Assembly (NCBI GenBank): GCA_934869045.1
Contig: CAKXAF010000047.1
Coordinates: 6,104 to 12,106, forward strand
Source of the DNA: an uncultured Nitrososphaerota archaeon
GTDB lineage: Bacteria; Bacillota; Clostridia; Oscillospirales; Ruminococcaceae
DNA length: 6,003 nt
Direction: 5' to 3'
Position numbers and translations under genes: made by a program. A model generated the notes under the pieces. It had not been told where the DNA came from, did no database searches, and saw only the letters and a list, made by a program, of their open reading frames with translations. Shown here piece after piece: positions 1 to 5,358 of the stretch (within the stretch, counting starts at the first letter, position 1; each line of letters opens with the position of its first letter).

Positions 1-53
1 AATTCGTCAGAAACGCCGTCGGTATTATAGGTGGTTCCATCGATCAGATACAT
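1..53 (-). CDS. Unidentified protein, N-terminal 17 codons only
   Basis: The frame opens with ATG at 53-51 and runs off the left edge of the window, giving MYLIDGTTYNTDGVSDE. A strong ribosome binding site (GGGAGG on the minus strand, bases 65-60) lies six bases before the ATG, and a good promoter sits further upstream, so the start is well supported even though only 17 residues are visible. The fragment is too short to assign a family; it shows no signal peptide or membrane segment so far. It is divergent from the GH4 glycosidase gene, and the two share a 276-base intergenic region. Function is unknown. Confidence 0.6.
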   Translation of the reverse strand, partial: MYLIDGTTYNTDGVSDE

Positions 54-79
54 GGCGCACCTCCCTGATTTATGATTCC

Positions 80-108
80 AGTATACGCCGGAAGAAAAGC
101 AAAAGCAA
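80..108 (-). promoter_or_regulatory. Sigma-A-type promoter for the leftmost minus-strand gene
   Basis: On the minus strand, TTGCTT (108-103) is followed after 17 bases by TATACT (85-80), which matches the -10 consensus at five of six positions. Transcription would start near base 73, leaving a leader of about 20 bases that contains the GGGAGG ribosome binding site at 65-60. The -35 box is only half consensus. This is read by eye. Confidence 0.5.
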
Positions 109-136
109 GAATAAAACCGCAATTTTGTGCATGAAT

Positions 137-181
137 TTGGCAAGAAAGGGCATGGGAAAAAACAGAACGGGCCGTTATAAT
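137..181 (+). promoter_or_regulatory. Candidate promoter for the GH4 gene with a perfect -10 box and weak -35
   Basis: TATAAT at 176-181 is a perfect -10 box, but no good -35 hexamer lies 16-18 bases upstream, and there is no TGn extension. That pattern fits an activator-dependent promoter. TTGGCAA with a following GGG and CA (137-152) would lie about 40-50 bases before a start near 188, where class II activators usually bind, and a similar motif precedes the GH2 gene. The activator role is inference; only the hexamers are seen. The leader to the ATG would be about 140 bases. Confidence 0.4.
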
Positions 182-274
182 AGGAGACAGAAAGCAGGCG
201 GAATTCTGAAGAAAACCAATGATTTTTACAGGCGTGCTCTTGCTTTTTCGCCTTGCAGAATCTTGAGAAATTTT

Positions 275-295
275 GCGGGACCGCTGCGGTTCCGC
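275..295 (+). promoter_or_regulatory. Leader hairpin / tandem GCGGnnCCGC palindromes upstream of the GH4 gene
   Basis: Two copies of GCGGnnCCGC (275-284 and 286-295) lie 11 bases apart, about one helical turn. As RNA they can also fold into one 8-bp stem (275-282 with 288-295, one G-U pair) with a 5-base loop, 34 bases before the GH4 start codon. A short T4 run (300-303) follows four bases after the stem, so weak attenuation is possible, as is a DNA operator. The symmetry is clear; its function is unknown. Confidence 0.3.
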
Positions 296-329
296 GGCAT
301 TTTCAGGGACAGAAAGGGAGAATGACGGC

Positions 330-1646
330 ATGAAAAAATTTGCGTTTATTGGAGCGGGGAGCTTTGTCTTTACCCGGAATCTGGTTCGGGATCTGCTGAC
401 CTTCCCGGCATTTCAGGACTGCGAGCTGGCTCTCATGGACATCAATCCGGAGCGGCTGGACAAAATTACCCAGGCCGTGGAGAAAATTGTCAGGGTGATG
501 AAGGTCCCGGCTAAAATCACACCGACCCTCAGCCGGGCGGAGGCGCTGGAAGGTGCGGACGGCGTGGTCTGTACAGTTTTCAACGGCGATATCGATATCT
601 GGCGGTACGACATTGAGGTTCCCAAGGAGTACGGCGTGGACATCAACGTGGGAGACACGCGCAGCGTTTCCGGGATTTTTCGGGCGATCCGGAACATCCC
701 GCTGATGCTGGATATCTGCCGGGACATCGAAAAGTACTGCCCCAAAGCAGTATTCCTCAACTACACCAACCCGATGGCCATGCTCTGCAAGGCGATGCAG
801 AGCTACTCCAAGGTGGAGGTGACGGGGTTGTGCCACAGTGTGCAGGGGACTGCGGCCATGCTGGCCGAGTGGATCGGCGCGCCGGAGGAGGAGATCACTT
901 ATCTCTGCGCGGGAGTCAACCATCAGGCCTTTTATCTGAAGTTCCAATGGAAAGGGGAGGACGCCTACCCGCTGCTGCGGAAGGTTTTGGAAAATCCGGA
1001 ATACTATCAGAAGGAAATCGTCCGGAATGAGATGTTCAAGCATCTGGATTACTATGTCACGGAGTCCAGCGGGCATAACTCCGAATACAACCAGTGGTTC
1101 CGAAAGCGTCCGGATCTGATCGAGCGGTACTGCACCCACGGTACCAACTGGAATCCCGGGGAATACGCCTTTTCCCTGAATCTGCGGCTGGAGCGGGAGA
1201 AGACCTGGCGGGATGATTTCGACAAATGGATCCGGGAAGAGGAAGTGGATGTCAAGCGGAGCAAGGAATACGCCGCCAACATCTTCAACGCCCGGTTTGG
1301 GGATGGAGTCCCTTTCCTGTTCAACGGGAATGTGCTGAACCACGGTTCCATTTCCAATCTGCCCTGGGAGGCCTGCGTAGAGGTACCGGTGGTAGCATCA
1401 CGGCAGGGAATCCAGGCGACCACGGTGGGAGCGCTGCCCGCCCATTTGGCCATTCTGGTCAACACCACAGCTTCTTTGGAGAACCTGGTGGTGGAGGCCG
1501 CTATGGAAGGGGATAAGCGGAAGGTGTTCCAGGCGGTGTGCATGGATCCGCTGACCTCGGCGGTTTGCAGTCTCGAAGAAATCAAGGAGATGACGGACCG
1601 GCTGTTTGAGATCAACCGGGAGTATCTGCCGGAGTTCTGGTGGTGA
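330..1646 (+). CDS. melA: GH4 alpha-galactosidase/alpha-glucosidase (MelA-type, NAD- and metal-dependent)
   Basis: This 438-residue cytoplasmic protein is a family 4 glycoside hydrolase, full length for the group. GH4 enzymes cleave glycosides by an NAD+- and divalent-metal-dependent oxidation-elimination route. Visible marks in order: the dinucleotide fold GAGS at residues 8-11 with an acidic D37 (MDINPERL), NYTNPMAM at 144-151, GLCHSVQGTA at 166-175 with the expected metal ligand C168, CAGVNHQAFYL at 193-203 with H198, and YVTESSGHNSEY at 242-253. These run closely parallel to E. coli MelA as I remember it. The start at 330 has GGGAG nine bases upstream; the alternative ATG at 273 adds 19 unrelated residues and has no Shine-Dalgarno support. 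An oddity is GDTRSVSGIFRA (108-119), where MelA and LplD relatives read GDTxGPGG or similar. Substrate is therefore not certain: alpha-galactosides are likeliest, alpha-glucosides or uronides possible. It precedes the GH2 gene on the same strand. Confidence 0.9.
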   Translation: MKKFAFIGAGSFVFTRNLVRDLLTFPAFQDCELALMDINPERLDKITQAVEKIVRVMKVPAKITPTLSRAEALEGADGVVCTVFNGDIDIWRYDIEVPKEYGVDINVGDTRSVSGIFRAIRNIPLMLDICRDIEKYCPKAVFLNYTNPMAMLCKAMQSYSKVEVTGLCHSVQGTAAMLAEWIGAPEEEITYLCAGVNHQAFYLKFQWKGEDAYPLLRKVLENPEYYQKEIVRNEMFKHLDYYVTESSGHNSEYNQWFRKRPDLIERYCTHGTNWNPGEYAFSLNLRLEREKTWRDDFDKWIREEEVDVKRSKEYAANIFNARFGDGVPFLFNGNVLNHGSISNLPWEACVEVPVVASRQGIQATTVGALPAHLAILVNTTASLENLVVEAAMEGDKRKVFQAVCMDPLTSAVCSLEEIKEMTDRLFEINREYLPEFWW

Positions 1647-1668
1647 GACCGTGGGTCTCCGCGGAACC

Positions 1669-1747
1669 GGCAACCGTTGCAAAACATGGCTTTCCCGGTT
1701 GATTATGGGGGCGCTGCGGGAGTATTCAAATATTGGCAACCGGGTCA
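1669..1747 (+). repeat. Direct repeat GGCAACCG, two copies 66 bases apart
   Basis: GGCAACCG occurs at 1669-1676 and again at 1735-1742 in the short gap between the two glycosidase genes. The first copy is part of a near-perfect dyad, GCAAC-C-GTTGC (1670-1680), of the size of a regulator half-site pair. The second is extended to TTGGCAACCGGGTCA (1733-1747), which resembles the motif at 137-152 before the GH4 gene. These may be regulator binding sites; eight bases can also recur by chance. Confidence 0.25.
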
Positions 1748-1759
1748 AATTTTCGGCGC

Positions 1760-1788
1760 TTGACCGACAGAGGCTGGTATGGTTTGAT
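1760..1788 (+). promoter_or_regulatory. Candidate internal promoter for the GH2 gene
   Basis: TTGACC (1760-1765, five of six consensus positions) is followed after 17 bases by TTTGAT (1783-1788, four of six). Initiation would fall near 1795. With 190 bases and no terminator between the GH4 and GH2 genes, the GH2 gene could be transcribed both from here and by readthrough. The call is by eye and of moderate strength. Confidence 0.4.
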
Positions 1789-1795
1789 GGTCATA

Positions 1796-1831
1796 GGGAG
1801 GATATCTCCCGATAAAAAGAAAAGCGAGGGG
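1796..1831 (+). promoter_or_regulatory. Short leader hairpin and ribosome binding site of the GH2 gene
   Basis: GGGAG-gatat-CTCCC (1796-1810) is a 5-bp stem with a 5-base loop. It hides a GGGAGG that could pass for a Shine-Dalgarno but is too far from any start in frame. The working site is GAGGGG at 1826-1831, five bases before the ATG at 1837, and it fixes that start. The hairpin sits right at the predicted transcript 5' end and may simply stabilise the mRNA. Confidence 0.4.
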
Positions 1832-1836
1832 TAACA

Positions 1837-4170
1837 ATGCGGGAAAAACTGCTGTTTGATTTTGGGTGGTCCTTTCATGATGGGGAAATTGAAAGCGGGG
1901 AGCCCTTGGTAAAAGGGCATCATTATCATCATGCCAAGACGGAACGGGCCCTGGGCGGCCCTGCTGCGGTGAACTACGACGAATTCGCGGCAAAAAGGTG
2001 CGAGCGGTGGGAACGGGTGGATCTGCCTCACGACTACATTATCCGGCAGACACCCAAGCCGGAAAATCCGGATTCTCTGGGGTATTTCGACTACCACAAC
2101 GCCTGGTACCGCAAGCGGTTCCGGTTGGAGGAGGACGACCGGGGGCGGCGGATCGCACTGTATTTTGAGGGAGCGGCGGTTCACGCTACGGTATACGTCA
2201 ACGGGTGCCTGATGGCGCACAATTTCTGCGGCTACACCTCCTTTGAGGTGGACATTACCGATGTGGCCCGGTTTGGGGAAGAAAACGTGGTGGCGGTCCA
2301 TCTGGAGGCCGGCGATCATGAGGGCTGGTGGTACGAAGGCGCGGGAATCTACCGGCATGTCTGGTTGATCAAGACGGAAGCGGTATCCGTGGATTTGTGG
2401 GGCGTCTGGGTGGATCCCCGGAAGGGCGAAGGGGATCGCTGGGCGGTTCCGGTGGAGGTTACGCTGCGCAACGATTCCATGGATGCGGCGGATGTGGAAG
2501 TGATTTCGGCGGTTCTGGACGGCTCCGGGAAGGAGATCGCGGCGGTATCCGGTGGAATTTCCGTGGAACGGAAGGGGAAAGCCGTGCTGAAGCAGGAGCT
2601 GGCAGCGGAGGCCCCTGCGCTGTGGGATGTGGAGCATCCCAATTTGTACACGCTGGCGGTCCGGGTGCTCCGGAGTGGAGAGGAGATCGACCGAGTGGAG
2701 ACGCGGTTCGGCTTCCGGACCATCCGCTTTGATCCGGATCACGGATTCTTCCTCAACGGAAAAAATGTCAAGATCAAGGGCGTCTGCTGCCATCAGGACT
2801 ATGGCCTCACCGGAAAGGCTATGCCTGACCGGGTTCACCGATACCGGCTGCGGCGGCTCAAGGAGATGGGAGCCAACGGCTACCGCTGCTCCCATTATCC
2901 GCCTGCGGAAGCCACCATGGACGCCTTTGATGAGATGGGCTTTTTGGTGATGGATGAGACCCGGTGGTTCGATTCCACCAAAGAGGGGCTGGAACAGCTG
3001 GAGATGATGGTGAAACGGGATCGGAACCGGCCCTCCGTTATTCTGTGGAGCATCGGCAACGAGGAGCCGCTGCATCAGTTCGAGCAGGGGAAGCGAATCG
3101 CGGAGACGATGACGGCCTTTGTAAAGCGGTACGACCAGAGCCGCCCAGTGACCTCTGCGGTCAGCCACAATCCGGCGGACGCAGAAGTGATGGGCGCTCT
3201 GGAGGTCATCGGGGTTAACTACAATCTGCCCCACTTTGACCGGCTCCACGAAAAATTCCCGGGCACGCCCATCGTTTCCTCGGAATGCTGTGCTGTGGGG
3301 ACCACCCGGGGGTGGTATCTGGAGGATGATCCGGAGCGGGGATATCTGTCCGCCTACGATCACGCGGTGGGCGGATTCGTAGCAGACCGGGAAACCACCT
3401 GGAAGTTTATGATGGAGCGGGAATGGATCGCCGGAGAGTATCAGTGGGCCGGGATCGAGCATCGGGGGGAAACCCTCTGGCCGCGGCTTTGCTCCCAGTC
3501 CGGGGCGCTGGACTTGTTTTTACAGCCCAAAGACGCTTACTATGAAAACCAGGCCCATTGGACAGAGAAGCCCATGGTTCACCTGCTGCCTCATTGGAAT
3601 CTGGCGGGAAGGGAAGGCGAGGAGATCGCGGTCTGGGCCTACACCAACTGTGAGGAAGTGGAGCTGTTCCAGGATGGGAAATCCCTGGGCGCGGTGAAAC
3701 CGGAAAAATACGGCCATGGAGAATGGACAGTCGTTTATGCGCCGGGCATGCTTCGGGTTGAGGCGAGAAACGGCGGGAAGCTGGAGGCAGTGGACGAGGT
3801 GAAGACCTCCGGACCTGCGGCGGCGCTGAAGCTGCGGCTGGAGGACGGCGGCATCCGGGCCACCGGCGAGGATGTGGCGATTCTGACCTGTTGGTGCGAG
3901 GACGCGGAAGGAAATCCGGTGCCCGATGCGGCGCCGCTGGTCTCCTTCGATGCAAACGAGCTGGGAAAGGTCATCGGTACCGGCTCCGATGTCTGTGATC
4001 ATGTGGCGGTAACGAGCCTGGATCGGAAAATGCGGGCGGGACTCTGCTCCGTGGTGGTGAAGGTGTTCGATAAGCCTGGCACTCTGCGCGTATACGCCAG
4101 GGCGGAGGGGCTTGTCCCGGCGCGGCTGGACATGGAAGTCCTCCCGGCAGAGAAGAGGCCGGCACTCTAA
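1837..4170 (+). CDS. Glycoside hydrolase family 2, beta-galactosidase-like, with DUF4982 domain
   Basis: The 777-residue protein has the normal GH2 order: an N-terminal jelly-roll sugar-binding domain (about 1-182, with LPHDYII, YRKRF and WWYEGAGIYRHVWL), an immunoglobulin-like domain (about 185-295), and a TIM barrel (about 298-575). These are followed by a DUF4982-type domain (about 590-655, YTNCEEVELFQDGKSLG) and a C-terminal Ig-like domain (about 660-770). The catalytic acid/base is E409 in WSIGNEE and the nucleophile is E483 in IVSSECCA. GVCCHQDYG (315-323), RCSHYPP and DEMGFLVMDE are barrel signatures. No signal peptide is visible, so it acts in the cytoplasm on imported beta-glycosides. 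It lacks an obvious glucuronidase-type NxKG signature, so a beta-galactosidase-like role is preferred, but other beta-glycosides cannot be ruled out. It follows the GH4 gene, and a strong terminator begins four bases after its stop. Confidence 0.93.
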   Translation: MREKLLFDFGWSFHDGEIESGEPLVKGHHYHHAKTERALGGPAAVNYDEFAAKRCERWERVDLPHDYIIRQTPKPENPDSLGYFDYHNAWYRKRFRLEEDDRGRRIALYFEGAAVHATVYVNGCLMAHNFCGYTSFEVDITDVARFGEENVVAVHLEAGDHEGWWYEGAGIYRHVWLIKTEAVSVDLWGVWVDPRKGEGDRWAVPVEVTLRNDSMDAADVEVISAVLDGSGKEIAAVSGGISVERKGKAVLKQELAAEAPALWDVEHPNLYTLAVRVLRSGEEIDRVETRFGFRTIRFDPDHGFFLNGKNVKIKGVCCHQDYGLTGKAMPDRVHRYRLRRLKEMGANGYRCSHYPPAEATMDAFDEMGFLVMDETRWFDSTKEGLEQLEMMVKRDRNRPSVILWSIGNEEPLHQFEQGKRIAETMTAFVKRYDQSRPVTSAVSHNPADAEVMGALEVIGVNYNLPHFDRLHEKFPGTPIVSSECCAVGTTRGWYLEDDPERGYLSAYDHAVGGFVADRETTWKFMMEREWIAGEYQWAGIEHRGETLWPRLCSQSGALDLFLQPKDAYYENQAHWTEKPMVHLLPHWNLAGREGEEIAVWAYTNCEEVELFQDGKSLGAVKPEKYGHGEWTVVYAPGMLRVEARNGGKLEAVDEVKTSGPAAALKLRLEDGGIRATGEDVAILTCWCEDAEGNPVPDAAPLVSFDANELGKVIGTGSDVCDHVAVTSLDRKMRAGLCSVVVKVFDKPGTLRVYARAEGLVPARLDMEVLPAEKRPAL

Positions 4171-4612
4171 AAGAAACAAGGCCCGGAGCGTCAGCTCCGG
4201 GCCTTGTTTTGTCGTCGAATCCGGGGAGAAAGCCGAACTTGGGGTAAAAATCCAGCACAGAGTCGTTGGCGTAAAGATAGACGCCGTCACAGCGGTCCTT
4301 CCAGTCAGAAAGAAGTTCCTCCAGGAGCATACGGGAGAAGCCGCGCTGCCGGTACGCCGGAGCGGTCATCACGGCGCCGATCTGGATATAGCGCCGCTTT
4401 TCTCCGCGGAAGGAGATATCGATGAGATTGGCAGAGACATTCGCCACCAGCGTGCCGTCAACGGCTGCTGCATAGGGGAGATAGCGGTCTGTCCAATCTC
4501 CGGCCTGATACCACTTTTCGAAGTCCAGGCCGAACACAGTTCGGGTCAGCTCAAAGAAATCAGCGCGCAGGGAGGGGGTTTGCCGGATCCTCTTTTCAAT
4601 TGTAATACGCAT
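3971..4612 (-). CDS. GNAT-family N-acetyltransferase, 3'-truncated, frame running through the terminator
   Basis: The first 128 or so residues are a convincing acetyl-CoA-dependent GNAT domain: MRITIEKRIRQTP at the start, the acetyl-CoA loop YRQRGFSRMLLEE at 87-99, and the C-terminal strand with LDFYPKFGF at 120-128. An ideal ribosome binding site (GGAGG on the minus strand, 4623-4619) precedes the ATG at 4612. Residues from about 135 onward are encoded by the terminator stem and then by the antisense of the GH2 3' end. They are proline- and arginine-rich junk down to the stop at 3973-3971. Relatives I know of this type continue well past the FYPKFGF strand with their own C-terminal region, so this copy seems to have lost its 3' end. 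Substrate is unknown. It may be a decaying gene, or a minimal one whose mRNA ends at the hairpin without a stop codon. It lies 103 bases downstream of the precorrin-2 dehydrogenase and could be cotranscribed with it. Confidence 0.7.
   Translation of the reverse strand: MRITIEKRIRQTPSLRADFFELTRTVFGLDFEKWYQAGDWTDRYLPYAAAVDGTLVANVSANLIDISFRGEKRRYIQIGAVMTAPAYRQRGFSRMLLEELLSDWKDRCDGVYLYANDSVLDFYPKFGFLPGFDDKTRPGADAPGLVSFRVPASSLPGGLPCPAAPGQAPPPWRIRAECQAYRTPSPPRSRVPPAFSDPGSLPPHDHRHRSRYR
4174..4210. terminator. Strong intrinsic terminator, probably bidirectional
   Basis: A perfect 16-bp inverted repeat (4174-4189 with 4194-4209) encloses a GTCA loop and is followed by TTTT (4207-4210, partly in the stem) on the plus strand. 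It starts four bases after the GH2 stop codon and is the natural end of the glycosidase transcript. Read from the minus strand, the stem is followed by CTTTTA, so it may also stop transcripts from the converging GNAT gene. That would happen before the GNAT frame reaches a stop codon. Confidence 0.9.
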
Positions 4613-4715
4613 CTGTGTCCTCCAAGATAAATTTCAGGGCAGGCCTTTGCTTTTCCGGACGGTCTGTACCCAGCGGTCAAGGGTTCGGCAGAGCGTCTGA
4701 TTCCCTTGATTCGGG

Positions 4716-5210
4716 TTAAATATCCGTAGGAGCGGCCTCCTCCTGTATCAGCCGGGGCAGAAGAGCCCGCAGCCGTGAGGCAAGGCGTTTAACCAGCTTA
4801 TGGGATTCCCCGCTGGCGGTAAGCCCGGCGACGACGCTGCCCTCCGAAGCGATGGCCGGAAAATAAAAGGTGCATTCCTTCCGGCTGTCCGCAACGCTGA
4901 CGGGAATCCCCAAGCGGCGGCACTCCTCTCCGGCGGCGCGGTTTGCTTTCCGGCTGCTGGAGGCGGCGACAGCAAGCCGGGCTCCCGCCATGTCTCCGGG
5001 GCGGTACTCCCGGCGGAGAAGGGTGATTTTTCCCTGAGAGGCCAAGTCCTCCAGCTCCGGGCAGGCCTCCGGGGCGATGACGGTGATACTGCTGCCGAAG
5101 GGCATCAGCGCGGCCGTCCGCCGTGCGGCAATTTTTCCCGCACCGATCAGGATAACCCGCCGGCCCTCCAGAGGTATAAAGAGCGGAAAATAGGGCAGTG
5201 GTTCTGGCAT
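4716..5210 (-). CDS. Precorrin-2 dehydrogenase (CysG N-terminal / Met8p / SirC family)
   Basis: This 164-residue cytoplasmic enzyme oxidises precorrin-2 to sirohydrochlorin with NAD+, on the path to siroheme or cobalamin; some relatives also insert iron. It opens with YFPLFIPLEGRRVILIGAGKIAARR, whose GAGKIAAR (residues 23-30) is the NAD-binding turn, followed by SITVIAPE (41-48). VSVADSRKECTFYFPAI (104-120) matches the CysG segment around its catalytic aspartate, pointing to D108. The AATDD-type turn of relatives is AASSS here, and the SGGxSP loop reads SGESHK (133-138). It is shorter than the 200-plus residues of Met8p and the CysG N-terminal part, ending soon after the helix that follows that loop; short clostridial forms are usual. 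The start at 5210 has only a modest purine-rich site (AAAAGGGG, about nine bases upstream). No other tetrapyrrole gene is in view. Confidence 0.9.
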   Translation of the reverse strand: MPEPLPYFPLFIPLEGRRVILIGAGKIAARRTAALMPFGSSITVIAPEACPELEDLASQGKITLLRREYRPGDMAGARLAVAASSSRKANRAAGEECRRLGIPVSVADSRKECTFYFPAIASEGSVVAGLTASGESHKLVKRLASRLRALLPRLIQEEAAPTDI

Positions 5211-5233
5211 GAGCGTTTTTCCCCTTTTCTGAT

Positions 5234-5247
5234 ACGCGGGGCCGCGT
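5234..5247 (-). promoter_or_regulatory. Small GC hairpin in the precorrin-2 dehydrogenase leader
   Basis: ACGCG-GGGC-CGCGT forms a 5-bp stem with a 4-base loop in the 5' leader, just upstream of the ribosome binding site. On the plus strand it is followed by TTTT. It could influence translation or be incidental; no known riboswitch core was recognised in the leader. Confidence 0.2.
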
Positions 5248-5281
5248 TTTGAGCGGGCAGCCGCGCTTCCTTTTCTTCCTT

Positions 5282-5310
5282 ATTATAAAGGATTTTTTTG
5301 CGCGGGGCAA
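5282..5310 (-). promoter_or_regulatory. Sigma-A-type promoter for the precorrin-2 dehydrogenase gene
   Basis: On the minus strand, TTGCCC (5310-5305) is followed after exactly 17 bases by a perfect TATAAT (5287-5282). Transcription would begin near 5275, giving a leader of about 65 bases before the ATG at 5210. The promoter lies after the second, ancestral stop of the AraC gene (5361-5359), so the dehydrogenase has its own unit. This is the best promoter match in the window. Confidence 0.65.
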
Positions 5311-5358
5311 GGGCGCATTTCGATTTTTTCGGAATGCCGCTTTTCGGGAGACGCTTCT

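Noticed and set aside
273..329. Upstream in-frame ATG extending the GH4 protein by 19 residues
   Set aside because: The extension does not resemble GH4 and would include the leader hairpin. The ATG at 330 has a proper RBS and begins exactly at the nucleotide-binding strand.
303..1343. A 346-codon open frame on the minus strand opposite the GH4 gene
   Set aside because: Antisense shadow of the well-supported GH4 frame. The translation shows no recognisable motif.
1645..1659. GAGACC-GTG-GGTCTC hairpin at the GH4 stop codon, considered as a terminator
   Set aside because: The stem is only six base pairs with a three-base loop, and no T-run follows it.
1726..3462. A 578-codon open frame on the minus strand opposite the GH2 gene
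   Set aside because: Low-complexity, proline- and histidine-rich translation with no domain. It mirrors a GC-rich gene whose plus-strand frame has full GH2 motifs and an RBS.
4112..4630. A 172-codon plus-strand open frame through the terminator and opposite the GNAT gene
   Set aside because: It overlaps the GH2 3' end out of frame and crosses the terminator. The opposite strand carries GNAT motifs and an ideal RBS.
4629..4715. Short minus-strand open stretch after the precorrin-2 dehydrogenase stop, ending at a TGA
   Set aside because: Fewer than 30 codons, with no start codon or RBS and no recognisable similarity; compatible with chance. No clear promoter for the GNAT gene was found here either, despite a TTGACC at 4680-4675.
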